From Iodobacter arcticus (lineage in GTDB: Bacteria; Pseudomonadota; Gammaproteobacteria; Burkholderiales; Chitinibacteraceae): DNA of 64,000 nt. The notes beneath the pieces are model-generated. The model made no database searches, had not been told where the DNA came from, and saw only the letters and a list, made by a program, of their open reading frames with translations. This document shows, piece after piece, positions 40,214-49,649 of this stretch. Every line of letters starts with the position of its first letter. The first letter of the stretch is position 1. The stretch spans positions 62,001 through 126,000 of the forward strand of contig NZ_JBHTBQ010000046.1 in NCBI RefSeq assembly GCF_042664895.1, written 5' to 3'. Made by a program: the position numbers and the translations under genes.

Positions 40214-42322
40214 TCAAGCCGGAATAATATTTAACAAGGCCGACATAGGCGCTTGCGCCGTGTCCCCATAGTTAGTCAGCGCTAAACCACGCAGCCCGAG
40301 CGCCGCATTGGCCCCAATGCTCACCTGCAAATTGAGTGAAGCGCATTGGGATGGGTAGGAGTTGCCCGGCACGGCGTAATTCACATTGTCATTAAAGTTA
40401 CTCACCACCACCGTGATATCCGGCCCAAAATCAACCGCTGGCAACTGCCCCTGTGGGCCAAGCTGAGCCGTGGTGCAAGTAAGCACCATCGGAATATTGC
40501 TTTGCCCAAGCCGGGCAATCGGTGCAATCAGGGTGGAGTTGCTCGCCAGCGAAATCGGCGTATTCATCGGATTGCTAACCTGGGTATTAAAGTAAGCACT
40601 CCAAATGGCCGAGTGAAACAGCTGTAAGGGCTGAGCATAATCTGGCGGCACCGGCGTTGCTGGCGGGGCCACACCTGCAGGAGGTGGTAAGACGCAAGCC
40701 TCATTCGCAGGCGCTGCCGCAACCTGTATCGGGCGCGCCCACAGGCCAATCGACATTTGCTGGGTAAGCTGGCCGCCCCACTGAATGGGCTCGCCCGATG
40801 CATCGGTGATATCGCCAATCGTAAACGACACGCCCGCAGCCACCCAGGATTGCGGCAGTTGAAACACCGCATGCAGCACAAAATTGCCGCCATTTTGTGG
40901 CGACGCGCTCGTTGCACCAAACAACATGCCCGTCACCGGATCAGTTAATTCTGCCGAGCCACGCACAATTTGCCAGCAATCCTGAGCCGAAGCGCCTGCT
41001 GGCAGTTTGGGATCTGCAGGTAGGGTAAAGCCGCTTAAATCAGGCACCTGAATATATAAGCCCGTTGGATTGGCCAGCGCGGCTTTGCAGGGAAAGCCGG
41101 TTAACTGCCCGCCAATCGCCTGATTCACCGATTGCCCGATATGCGGATCGCTATTGCGATAGGCCTGCCCGTATTGCGCACAACAAATCAGCGTTTGCGG
41201 CACGCTATTGCCGCAATTACGCTGAATGGTTGCACCGCCAGCCAAAGCCATTTCTGTTTGCAGGGTATTTGGCGTGCTGGTCAGATGCATCGCTCCGCCA
41301 TAATTATTACGGCTACCTCGCACGGCAACAGGGCCGCTATTCCATTTATTCAACGGGTTATAAGCAGGACGGCCCGTAGATGGATCGATCACTACGGCTT
41401 TAGTCACCGGATCGAGCAAATACAAATCGCTAAGAGGCACCACCACTTGGGCCGAAGCAGGCGCGCCAAAGCTGAGGGTGGACGAATACACATCGGCCAC
41501 TTTTTGCGGATCAATCATCCACAGCGTGTTCCAGTATTCCGGGTTTTCGCAGGTCAGATCAATGCGGGTGATTTTATTGCTTTGCGGATCACGCACCACG
41601 CTCCATTCGCAATACTCATCCTGCCAGCCGCGCGGGCCATACGGGCCGTACATATGCAGCTCGCTACTCCATGTGGCTTGCGGGCAAAGCTGAGTAGGGA
41701 TATTTTTGAAAGCAGGGATAGGCACTTCGGTGGTGCCGTATTGGTCGGCAATCGCAAATAATTGTTTCGACGAATAGTTATAAGGATTTGCAGGGTAAGC
41801 GCCTTTGCCCAGATATTGGCTCAGGCGGTTTGGAAAAGCCGTCCAATGAATTAAAGCCGCGGTAGCGGTGCTGGGAATGGTGGTGAAATTCGTATCGAAA
41901 TAGGATGTTTGATTGCTAGCGTAAAGCAAATTCCAAGGATCGCCCATAATGGCTTGGGCCGTAAAACCGCTGATATTGGTGTTCCATTGCAGGCAAGTGG
42001 CATCATTTTGCGGCGCGCCAACCGGGAAATCATTAATAAATGCAGGCGTATTAAACACCACTTTCTGATAAGAATCGCATTGTGGTGCGCTACCAAACCA
42101 AGGCTGGCCGGAGAAAAACGCGGCGTCCCCTGGGCTAAAGCTGCGGCCATTGGTGAGTACCATATTTTGACGACAATAAAAAAAGAAGCTGATTTCAGCA
42201 TTCTGCGCGGCGTAAGCCTGAGCCTCCTCCACGCTACCGCATGCTTTTGTACCTATCCAGTTAGCCCAGTTGGCTTCTTGGTATTGAGCGACGTTGTTCG
42301 TTTTGATCCAGGTATTTTGCAT
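40214..42322 (-). CDS. Large unrecognised protein paired with the haem protein
   Basis: 702 residues. No signal peptide or membrane helix. Features: many Cys (for example QRNCGNS and LICCAQYGQ), aromatic-rich N-terminal third, SRNNYGGAMHLTSTPNTL and AYRNSDPHIGQSVN in the centre, a Pro-rich linker (CVLPPPAGVAPPATPVPP) near residue 570 and a beta-rich C-terminal domain. The start is the second ATG (42322), six bases after GGAG; a TTG lies at 42334. Composition (Asn, Thr, Trp, Pro) suits an extracytoplasmic protein, which conflicts with the missing signal. No function assigned. Confidence 0.7.
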   Translation of the reverse strand: MQNTWIKTNNVAQYQEANWANWIGTKACGSVEEAQAYAAQNAEISFFFYCRQNMVLTNGRSFSPGDAAFFSGQPWFGSAPQCDSYQKVVFNTPAFINDFPVGAPQNDATCLQWNTNISGFTAQAIMGDPWNLLYASNQTSYFDTNFTTIPSTATAALIHWTAFPNRLSQYLGKGAYPANPYNYSSKQLFAIADQYGTTEVPIPAFKNIPTQLCPQATWSSELHMYGPYGPRGWQDEYCEWSVVRDPQSNKITRIDLTCENPEYWNTLWMIDPQKVADVYSSTLSFGAPASAQVVVPLSDLYLLDPVTKAVVIDPSTGRPAYNPLNKWNSGPVAVRGSRNNYGGAMHLTSTPNTLQTEMALAGGATIQRNCGNSVPQTLICCAQYGQAYRNSDPHIGQSVNQAIGGQLTGFPCKAALANPTGLYIQVPDLSGFTLPADPKLPAGASAQDCWQIVRGSAELTDPVTGMLFGATSASPQNGGNFVLHAVFQLPQSWVAAGVSFTIGDITDASGEPIQWGGQLTQQMSIGLWARPIQVAAAPANEACVLPPPAGVAPPATPVPPDYAQPLQLFHSAIWSAYFNTQVSNPMNTPISLASNSTLIAPIARLGQSNIPMVLTCTTAQLGPQGQLPAVDFGPDITVVVSNFNDNVNYAVPGNSYPSQCASLNLQVSIGANAALGLRGLALTNYGDTAQAPMSALLNIIPA

Positions 42323-42334
42323 CATTTGCTCCAA

Positions 42335-42670
42335 TTAAACAGGCCATACAAGGAATGCCACCCATTAAAAGCAGGGGGTGGATTAAGACACCGAAACCCA
42401 ACACCAACAAAATTGCAGATAGGTATCAGAAGCAATGGCCTGATGACAGCAAGCCCAGCTAAATAAGTGAAATTAATATAGTTTGAGTACCTCATACCAC
42501 AATGGAATATTTAATTATAAGACAGCACGAAAATATAAATATGTAAGCATATTAAATAATAAAGAAAGAATTTAAAACAAAAATAGCAGATGACTTACTG
42601 ACATCAAGGCAATAAAAAAACCCGCCAGCATCGTGCTTGGCGGGTTTTTACGCTGAGCGTAGCGCAATCA
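42335..42670. other. Gap with tpiA terminator
   Basis: AT-rich upstream region of the 702-aa gene, followed by the terminator at 42613-42650. No gene seen. Confidence 0.55.
42613..42650 (-). terminator. Rho-independent terminator after tpiA
   Basis: Minus strand stem AAACCCGCCA / TGGCGGGTTT with a 10-nt loop and a T-run, about 20 bp after the tpiA stop. Confidence 0.92.
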
Positions 42671-43552
42671 TCAAATAGAAGCAGCCCGATAAATTGTCAG
42701 CAAGTCATCTACGTTTAATGAGGCTCCGCCCACCAATCCGCCATCAATATCGGGCATGGCAAATAGCGATGCGGCGTTGTCCGCTTTTACGCTGCCGCCG
42801 TATAAAATCGTCACCGATTCGGCCCATACGGGTGAGAACGTTGCTAATTGCTGCCGTAAGAATGCATGTACGTCTTGCGCCATTTCTGGTGTAGCGGCAA
42901 GACCTGTGCCAATGGCCCAGACCGGTTCGTAAGCAAGCACGAACATGGCGTTCTTTTTCATTAACTGCAAAATGGCGGTCAACTGCTCGGCCAAAACGGC
43001 TTCCGTCTGGCCCGATTCTCGATCGCTCATGGTTTCACCCACACACACAATGGGAATCACGCCAGCGGCAATACACATGGCCGCTTTTACCGCCACAGTT
43101 TGATTGCATTCGCGGTGGCGATCTCGCCGCTCGGAATGCCCCACAATAGCGTAACGGCAGCCTAGCTCCGCCAGCATATCTGCCGACCACTCGCCAGTGC
43201 GTGCGCCATGAGTGACTTCCGCGACATCTTGCGCACCATAATGCACTCTGGATCGGCTCTCTAGCTCCTCCGCCTCCAAGTGCACAGATTCACTTGCTAC
43301 TTCACCAGCGCCATAATGCACACCTGAGCGGCCAGCCAAGCGCCCTACTTCCCCCAGATAAGGCGCGGGTGGACACACCACCAGCTCTACGCTATCCATT
43401 ACGGCCGCAGATAGGCGCGGCAGGCTTTCGCGGCACAAGGCCAGATTGCCAAACATTTTCCAATTGGCCACCACCATTCTGGCGCGCGGCGCGGCTAAAT
43501 TAACTGGGCAGCTGATGGTTGCATCTGGGCTATCTATTGTTATTTGCATCAT
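42671..43552 (-). CDS. tpiA: Triose-phosphate isomerase with an internal 25-residue duplication
   Basis: Interconverts DHAP and glyceraldehyde-3-phosphate. Catalytic residues are present: Lys32 in NWKMF, His139 in VGHSERR, Glu209 in AYEPVWAIGTG, and the phosphate loop GGSV. At 293 residues it is about 40 longer than usual: an N-terminal extension of ~20 and an insertion of 25 residues where VHYGAGEVA (78-86) is repeated as VHYGAQDVA (103-111). In normal enzymes this is loop 3, which reaches into the partner subunit. The gene begins 9 bp after glpD with AAAGGA before it, so it channels DHAP from glycerol breakdown. It may be a second, glycerol-specific copy. Confidence 0.93.
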   Translation of the reverse strand: MMQITIDSPDATISCPVNLAAPRARMVVANWKMFGNLALCRESLPRLSAAVMDSVELVVCPPAPYLGEVGRLAGRSGVHYGAGEVASESVHLEAEELESRSRVHYGAQDVAEVTHGARTGEWSADMLAELGCRYAIVGHSERRDRHRECNQTVAVKAAMCIAAGVIPIVCVGETMSDRESGQTEAVLAEQLTAILQLMKKNAMFVLAYEPVWAIGTGLAATPEMAQDVHAFLRQQLATFSPVWAESVTILYGGSVKADNAASLFAMPDIDGGLVGGASLNVDDLLTIYRAASI

Positions 43553-43561
43553 GGTGTCCTT

Positions 43562-45082
43562 TTATGAAACAAGCGCTGTATCTGCTGACTGCACGGCGGC
43601 TTTTGCCAGCCACTTAGCCAGTACTTCATCGGCATTGGTCGCCAGATGCAGCCTGAGCTTGGTTCTGCGCCACAGAATATCTTCAGCACTTTTTGCCCAT
43701 TCAAATTGCATTAAATAACGCACTTCGGCGGCATAGAGGTTCGGCAGGATTTCCTCGCCCAAATCAGCCACACACCTTGCGCCTTTAAGTAGCACGCGCG
43801 TTCTCGATCCATAAGTACGAGCGTAACGCTGCAATACTTCCTGCGGCATCCATGCATAATCTTTCGCTAGCTTTTGCATAAACTGCTCGAAACTGCCATA
43901 CAAATCACCACCCGGCAGAGGCTTGCTGGCGCTCCATGTTGCGTGATGATTACCCAGATGCGGCGCAAGTAAATCAACCGCCTGCTCGGCCAGCTTGCGA
44001 TAGGTGGTGATCTTGCCGCCAAACACTGACAATAAGCCTTCACTGGCATCAAACTCCAGTGAGTAATCACGGGTCACGCTAGCGGCATTGCCGGAAGCAT
44101 CGTCCAGCAGCGGGCGAACGCCTGAAAACGTCGCCACCACATCGCTTGGGCTGATCTGCTGCTCAAAGTAGCGATTACTCATTTGGCAGAGGTAAGCAAT
44201 TTCGTCTTTATCGATGCTTACTCTAGCCGGATCAGCGTGGTATTCCACATCGGTGGTGCCAATCAGGGTGAAGTCTTTTTCATAAGGAATCGCAAAAATA
44301 ATGCGCTTATCGGGGTTTTGAAAAATATAGGCATCAGGGTGATCAAATAGCTTTTTCACCACAATATGGCTGCCTTTCACCAAGCGCAGCGCATGGGCCG
44401 ATTTCTGGCCGACCACATTTTTAAGCACCGACTCCACCCAGGCACCCGCCGCATTCACCACCGTGCGGGCTTTTACTTGCTGCACGCCCCCCCTACCACT
44501 ATCGCCTTGCAAAGTGCAATGCCAAACGCCTTTTTCACGCTTAGCCGCCACGCACGCCGTTTGGGTATGCACCACGGCCCCGTGTTCTACCGCATCCATC
44601 GCATTCAGTACCACTAAGCGGGCGTCTTGCACCCAGCCATCTGAATAGGCAAAACCGTGGGTGTAACCCGCTTTTAATGGTTTGCCAGAGGCATGGCGAT
44701 CAAAGCGAATCGTTTCTGTACCACGCAAAACTTTGCGACTGGCCAAATGATCATAAAGAAACAAACCAGTACGGATCAGCCACTTTGGACGGCCAGTAGG
44801 GTCGTGCGGCATCACAAAGCGCAGCGGCCAGATAATATGCGGGGCTAAATCCAGCAGCACTTCGCGCTCTTGCAGCGCCTTGCGAACCAAGCCAAATTCG
44901 TAATATTCCAGATAGCGTAAGCCACCGTGAATTAGCTTGGAGCTGGCCGACGAGGTGTGCTGCGCCAGATCGTCTTTTTCGCACAGGCACACAGATAAAC
45001 CACGGCCAGCCGCATCACGCGCAATCCCAACCCCATTAATGCCACCACCCACTACTAATACATCGTAAATTTTCTCTTCCAC
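43562..45082 (-). CDS. glpD: Aerobic glycerol-3-phosphate dehydrogenase
   Basis: Membrane-associated FAD enzyme that oxidises glycerol-3-phosphate to DHAP and feeds ubiquinone. 506 residues: FAD-binding DVLVVGGGINGVGIARDAAGRG at the N-terminus, HTSSASSKLIHGGLRYLE, LPGGDLYGSF and the C-terminal DAO_C domain with YLMQFEWAKSAEDILWRRTKL. Family length is normal. Divergent from glpR; an 8-bp inverted repeat GTATTTGT/ACAAATAC at 45125-45146 in the shared region is a candidate promoter operator. Confidence 0.97.
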   Translation of the reverse strand: MEEKIYDVLVVGGGINGVGIARDAAGRGLSVCLCEKDDLAQHTSSASSKLIHGGLRYLEYYEFGLVRKALQEREVLLDLAPHIIWPLRFVMPHDPTGRPKWLIRTGLFLYDHLASRKVLRGTETIRFDRHASGKPLKAGYTHGFAYSDGWVQDARLVVLNAMDAVEHGAVVHTQTACVAAKREKGVWHCTLQGDSGRGGVQQVKARTVVNAAGAWVESVLKNVVGQKSAHALRLVKGSHIVVKKLFDHPDAYIFQNPDKRIIFAIPYEKDFTLIGTTDVEYHADPARVSIDKDEIAYLCQMSNRYFEQQISPSDVVATFSGVRPLLDDASGNAASVTRDYSLEFDASEGLLSVFGGKITTYRKLAEQAVDLLAPHLGNHHATWSASKPLPGGDLYGSFEQFMQKLAKDYAWMPQEVLQRYARTYGSRTRVLLKGARCVADLGEEILPNLYAAEVRYLMQFEWAKSAEDILWRRTKLRLHLATNADEVLAKWLAKAAVQSADTALVS

Positions 45083-45124
45083 GCTTTTCTGCCCCGGATG
45101 CGATGCAATGATTCATTATTGATC

Positions 45125-45146
45125 GTATTTGTACATAAACAAATAC
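45125..45146. promoter_or_regulatory. Candidate operator between glpD and glpR
   Basis: Perfect inverted repeat GTATTTGT - 6 nt - ACAAATAC in the divergent glpD/glpR region, 43 bp before the glpD start. Assignment to GlpR or another regulator is inference. Confidence 0.35.
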
Positions 45147-45360
45147 AAAACAACAAAATACTAACATTATATTTTCTAATATGTTTGCTATGGAAAACCC
45201 CTACACGCTTTTTTGCATCTTGCAGGCTTCCCCCATCGCATAGTCGTCACTGGCTTGTTAAACTTGGAACAAGAAACAACATCACTGTTTTTTTATTCAA
45301 AGTGCTTTCCCCCGCGAGCGGGATCAAGACGCTCAGTACAACTAGCCAAAGAGACGCAGC

Positions 45361-46131
45361 ATGATTTTGAATCTACGCCAGCAGGAACTTTTAAAATGGG
45401 TACAAAGAGAGGCATATGTCAGCGTAGATAAGCTGGCTGAACACTTTGATGTCACCCAGCAAACGATTCGCCGCGATATTCATCAGCTGGTTGAAAACAA
45501 GCTGGTGCAAAAGCTGCATGGTGGGGTAAGCACTTTATCCAGCGTAGAAAACGTGGCCTATGCCGCAAGGCAAGTGCTGCTGATCGAAGAAAAACAAAGA
45601 ATTGCCGAGTTGGTGGCCGCACATATTCCTAATAATGCGTCTTTATTTATTAATCTGGGCACCACTACCGAAGAAGTCGCCAAGGCGCTGCGCCATCACC
45701 ATGGCCTGCATGTAATTACTAATAATCTGAATGTGGCCGCGATGATGTGCACCTATCACGACTGTGAGGTGATTATTGCGGGTGGCATGGTGCGTGGGCG
45801 GGACAGAGGTATTACTGGCGAGGCCACCATCGACTTTATTAATCAATTTAAAGTGGATTACGGCATCATCGGCATTTCCAGCATCGAAACCGACGGCACG
45901 CTGCGTGATTTTGACTTTAGAGAAGTACGCACCGCCGAAGCGATCATCAAACAATCACGGCATGTGTTTTTGGTGGCCGATCACTCCAAATTCGGCCGCC
46001 CAGCCCTCGCCCGCCAAGGCCATTTATCACAGATCACCGCCTTATTTACCGACCAACCCGTCGATGCGGCGATGGAAGCGGTCATTAAAGAATCAAAAAC
46101 CCAACTCTATATTGCAGAAACGCCTCATTAA
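45361..46131 (+). CDS. glpR: DeoR-family repressor GlpR
   Basis: 256 residues: N-terminal helix-turn-helix (VSVDKLAEHFDVTQQTIRRDIHQL, the DeoR signature, with LHGGV after it) and a C-terminal sugar-phosphate sensor domain with NLGTTTEEVAKAL, VIIAGGMVRGRDRGITG and FLVADHSKFGRPA. GlpR represses glycerol genes and is released by glycerol-3-phosphate. Its place between glpD and glpK fixes the identity within the DeoR family. Confidence 0.94.
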   Translation: MILNLRQQELLKWVQREAYVSVDKLAEHFDVTQQTIRRDIHQLVENKLVQKLHGGVSTLSSVENVAYAARQVLLIEEKQRIAELVAAHIPNNASLFINLGTTTEEVAKALRHHHGLHVITNNLNVAAMMCTYHDCEVIIAGGMVRGRDRGITGEATIDFINQFKVDYGIIGISSIETDGTLRDFDFREVRTAEAIIKQSRHVFLVADHSKFGRPALARQGHLSQITALFTDQPVDAAMEAVIKESKTQLYIAETPH

Positions 46132-47178
46132 GATTGAAGCTTAGCTCTTGTGAAAGAGAGGCCCCAATATTAGGGCACCAAACATATTGGTTTATGCAAT
46201 ATGTACGTTATTCGTAGCACGGGTGAAACCCCAAAAGCACGAAAGCCCTTCATCGGCGAACAATCGAGCCGGCGGCTGCGGAACTCACTCGCAAACTCGC
46301 TCAGACAGGCATCAAAGAAACCCCGCCCGCTTGTACCTCGTGTCGCGACTTCAGAACTCTAAAAGCCCCGTGCAAAGAGCGACAATACGTTTTTTCGCTG
46401 TTCGTTAATGAAAAGCAATTTGGTTAATGCGTATGGGGTGAAACCCGCCGATTTCGTAGCATCTCACTTTATAAAAGCGGGTTTCACCCCAGTCCTATCA
46501 ATTTAAGCGACTTAACTTAGCGAAACCCAAATCTTGAACCACAGAAAGCACAGCGTTTCACGGAGAAAACCAGCTTAGGCGTTAAGCTTTAACAGGGTGT
46601 GCAACGACGCAGTCGTTGCGCAGAACCAAGCCTTGGCGATTTTTGACCTTAAGTTGATAGGGTTGGGTTTCATCCGTCCTACGGAGCATCATCAATGACG
46701 TTGAGCTAAGTTGACCCACATGGCTTTAATCGCTTTCACGGCGAAAGCTTAAGTTAAAATCCCCAATTTGTAGCTTCACTGAAACAAGCGCTTTTGATCT
46801 CCGACTCCCCCCTCATGCAGAGATGTACCTCTCTTTGCAATCAAAAACAATCAATCCACCGCATAAAAAACCGTAATTTCTGCATGGCCTAAACCTTTTT
46901 TCCTCGTTTTTCATAAAAATGCAACAAATCTAAAGAAACATTTACCCCGCTTCACCCCCCGTAAAACCTCATTATTTTGCTTTTGTAGTCTATTTTTTCT
47001 GATTACAAGTTGCGGTATCCCCTGATATAAATCAAGCATACAACGATTAAAATCAGAAACGATCAGAAACGAACATCACACAACACTTCCTGATCTGACT
47101 GGTTTTAATAAAGCCAGCAATTCATACAAAAGCACACTCATAACACATCGCTTGCCGCCTAAAGCAAAGGGGATAGAA
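46132..47178. other. 1-kb intergenic region with worn repeat elements before glpK
   Basis: Holds worn pieces of four repeat families: GGGTGAAACCC units around 46218 and 46434-46497, an AAACCCAAATCT...CACGGAG left end at 46524-46575, and half of a TAGGGTGT element at 46592-46631. No intact gene is supported. The last 150 bp are the AT-rich glpK promoter region with the tandem repeat at 47052-47071. Confidence 0.6.
47052..47071. promoter_or_regulatory. Tandem 10-bp repeat upstream of glpK (candidate GlpR site)
   Basis: ATCAGAAACG occurs twice in direct succession, one helical turn apart, about 110 bp before the glpK start. DeoR-type regulators often bind tandem sites with a TTCG core, seen here on the other strand (GTTCGTTTC). 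Inference. Confidence 0.35.
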
Positions 47179-48684
47179 GTGGAAAACAAATACATTTTGG
47201 CGCTTGACCAAGGCACAACCAGCTCACGCGCAATTTTGTTTAATCAGGCAGGCGACATCATTTCGATGACGCAAAAAGAATTCAAACAAATATATCCTCA
47301 GCCGGGCTGGGTAGAGCACGACGCACTTGAAATCTGGGTTGGGCAATCCACCGTGGCCCACGAAGCCATTACCCGCGCCAATATTGATAGCACTCAAATC
47401 GCCGGCATTGGCATTACCAATCAGCGCGAAACCACCGTGGTGTGGAATCGTGAAACCGGCCAGCCGGTCTATAACGCCATCGTTTGGCAAGATCGCCGCA
47501 CTGCGCAATATTGCGATGAAATTAAAGCCCAAGGCCTTGAAGCATCGATCCGCGCCAAAACCGGCCTGCCGGTTGATGCTTATTTTTCTGGCAGCAAAAT
47601 CAAGTGGATTTTAGATAATGTAGAAGGCGCACGCGAGCTGGCTAATGCGGGCAAGCTGGCTTTCGGCACAATTGATAGCTGGCTGATCTGGAACTACACC
47701 CACGGCGAAGTGCATGTGACTGATGTATCAAATGCATCCCGCACCATGCTGTTTAACATCCAGACACTGACTTGGGATAAAGACATGCTGGAGCTGATGG
47801 ATATTCCGGCCAGCATCCTGCCGGAAGTACGCTCCTCTAGCGAAATTTACGGCCATACCCATGAATCGATGTTGGGTAGCCGCGTGCCTCTATCCGGCAT
47901 TGCAGGCGATCAGCAGGCCGCCCTCTTTGGTCAGCAATGTACCCGCCCCGGCATGGTCAAAAACACCTACGGCACGGGCTGCTTTATGATGATGAATACC
48001 GGCGTTACACCGATCATTTCTAAAAACAATCTGCTGACCACCATCGCCTGGCAAATTGGCGACCGTGTTGAATACGCGCTGGAAGGCAGTATTTTTATTG
48101 GCGGCGCAGTAGTGCAATGGCTGCGTGATGGCTTAGGCATGATTAGTAAGTCTTCTGAAGTCAATGAATTAGTGGGCCAGGTAAAAGACAGCAATGGTGT
48201 CTACCTCGTACCTGCCTTTGCGGGCCTTGGTGCACCACACTGGAATCAGGACGCGCGTGGCTCGCTATTTGGCGCAACGCTGGGTACAAAGTCAGCCCAC
48301 ATCGCCCGCGCAGCACTTGATAGCATCGCTTACCAAACGGCCGATGTATTAAAAGCGATGGAAGCCGATGCAGGCATCAGCATTCCTGAGCTACGCGTAG
48401 ATGGTGGCGCAAGTGTAAACCCACTCTTGATGCAATTTCAGGCCGACATTCTGGGCACTGATGTGATCCGCCCAAAAATTACCGAAACCACCGCCCTTGG
48501 CGCGGCTTATTTAGCCGGCCTTGCCGTGGGTTATTGGAAGAGTATTGAAGACGTGCAAAGCCAATGGCAGCTAGACACGCGTTTTAGCAGCCAAATGAGT
48601 GCAGAAGACTCGGGCAAGCTGCTTAAAGGTTGGCACCGCGCAGTAGAAGCCACCAAAACTTGGGCTAATCACGAAACGGATTAA
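47179..48684 (+). CDS. glpK: Glycerol kinase
   Basis: ATP-dependent phosphorylation of glycerol. 501 residues with YILALDQGTTSSRAILF at the N-terminus, GWVEHD, GITNQRETTVVW, the glycerol-binding YFSGSKIKW and GAPHWNQDARGSLFG, and C-terminal RVDGGASVNPLLMQFQAD. The start is the GTG at 47179, 7 nt after AAGGGG, not the earlier TTG. First gene of glpK, glpF, glpT. Confidence 0.97.
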   Translation: MENKYILALDQGTTSSRAILFNQAGDIISMTQKEFKQIYPQPGWVEHDALEIWVGQSTVAHEAITRANIDSTQIAGIGITNQRETTVVWNRETGQPVYNAIVWQDRRTAQYCDEIKAQGLEASIRAKTGLPVDAYFSGSKIKWILDNVEGARELANAGKLAFGTIDSWLIWNYTHGEVHVTDVSNASRTMLFNIQTLTWDKDMLELMDIPASILPEVRSSSEIYGHTHESMLGSRVPLSGIAGDQQAALFGQQCTRPGMVKNTYGTGCFMMMNTGVTPIISKNNLLTTIAWQIGDRVEYALEGSIFIGGAVVQWLRDGLGMISKSSEVNELVGQVKDSNGVYLVPAFAGLGAPHWNQDARGSLFGATLGTKSAHIARAALDSIAYQTADVLKAMEADAGISIPELRVDGGASVNPLLMQFQADILGTDVIRPKITETTALGAAYLAGLAVGYWKSIEDVQSQWQLDTRFSSQMSAEDSGKLLKGWHRAVEATKTWANHETD

Positions 48685-48701
48685 TAGAGCTGTAGAACGT
48701 G

Positions 48702-48760
48702 AGAAACCCGCGAGCGAGGCTGAAAAACACGCGAGTTTCACCCGCCCTACGATGATTCGA
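48702..48760. repeat. Palindromic intergenic repeat (CGTAGGGCGGG family)
   Basis: GAGAAACCCGCGAG...CGCGAGTTTCACCCGCCCTACGATGATTCGA between glpK and glpF. Confidence 0.75.
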
Positions 48761-48867
48761 ATAAGCGTATTAATAGAGAAAACCGTCTTCCTCAGCAAAG
48801 AGGTGAAGAAAACTCAAACAATACCCTTATCCTCCGGGTGCATGCCCGCTCCTCATTGGATTTCAAA

Positions 48868-49572
48868 ATGACTCCATTATTTGCAGAGTTTATTGGCACC
48901 GCTTTACTGGTCCTTTTAGGTAATGGCGTCGTCGCCAATGTATTACTGAATAAAACCAAGGGCCAAAACAGCGGCCTGATTGTGATTGCTTTTGGCTGGG
49001 CCATGGCCGTGTTTGTGGGTGTATTTAGCGTGGCCGCCATTAGTGGCGCTCACCTTAACCCTGCTGTTTCTATTGCGCTGGCCGTAGCGGGTAAATTTGC
49101 ATGGAGTGATGTAGCGGGCTATATCGTGGCGCAAATGCTGGGCGGTATGGCAGGCGCTTTTGTGATGTGGCTGATTTATCACAAACACTTTGAAAGCACT
49201 GAAGACGGCGATCTAAAGCTAGCGGTATTTTGTACCGGCCCCGCTATTCGCCATGTAGCAGGCAATTTGGTTTCTGAAATTGTCGCCACCTTTGTTTTGG
49301 TGTTTGCGATTTTAAGCATGGTCTCCCCCAAAATGTCACTGGGTGCGATTGACGCCCTACCAGTAGCGCTTCTGGTACTGGGGATTGGCGTCTCTCTGGG
49401 GGGCACCACAGGCTACGCCATGAATCCGGCTCGCGATTTAGGCCCACGTCTGATGCACGCCATTCTGCCGATTTCCGGCAAACGCAATAGCGACTGGGGC
49501 TACGCTTGGATTCCTGTTGTAGGCTCTATTGTGGGTGCCACCTTGGCAGCACTCGCACACGGTTTTAACTAA
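48868..49572 (+). CDS. glpF: Glycerol uptake facilitator (aquaglyceroporin)
   Basis: 234 residues, six helices and two half-helices with the pore motifs SGAHLNPAVS and GYAMNPARDLGPR; the Asp after the second NPAR marks a glycerol-conducting rather than water-only channel. The ATG at 48868 (MTPLFAEFIG) is chosen over an upstream GTG because the extra residues are not hydrophobic or conserved. The order kinase then facilitator is the reverse of E. coli glpFK, and a palindromic repeat separates them. Confidence 0.95.
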   Translation: MTPLFAEFIGTALLVLLGNGVVANVLLNKTKGQNSGLIVIAFGWAMAVFVGVFSVAAISGAHLNPAVSIALAVAGKFAWSDVAGYIVAQMLGGMAGAFVMWLIYHKHFESTEDGDLKLAVFCTGPAIRHVAGNLVSEIVATFVLVFAILSMVSPKMSLGAIDALPVALLVLGIGVSLGGTTGYAMNPARDLGPRLMHAILPISGKRNSDWGYAWIPVVGSIVGATLAALAHGFN

Positions 49573-49576
49573 TGAG

Positions 49577-49602
49577 CGCCAGCCAATGGGCTGGCGTGTT
49601 TC
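49577..49602 (+). terminator. Terminator-like hairpin after glpF
   Basis: Perfect 8-bp stem CGCCAGCC / GGCTGGCG with a 4-nt loop and a weak T-tract (TGTTT). Confidence 0.65.
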
Positions 49603-49649
49603 CCTTGATCAAACATCCTCTTTGCGATGTTTTCATATAAAGATTTCCG

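Noticed and set aside
41132..41761. 209-residue plus-strand ORF inside the 702-aa gene
   Set aside because: Antisense to a longer frame with more protein-like composition and a ribosome site; His/Arg/Ile-rich translation typical of shadow frames.
46187..46408. 73-residue ORF between glpR and glpK
   Set aside because: Lies in worn repeat sequence, with an alternative start and no ribosome site or family resemblance.
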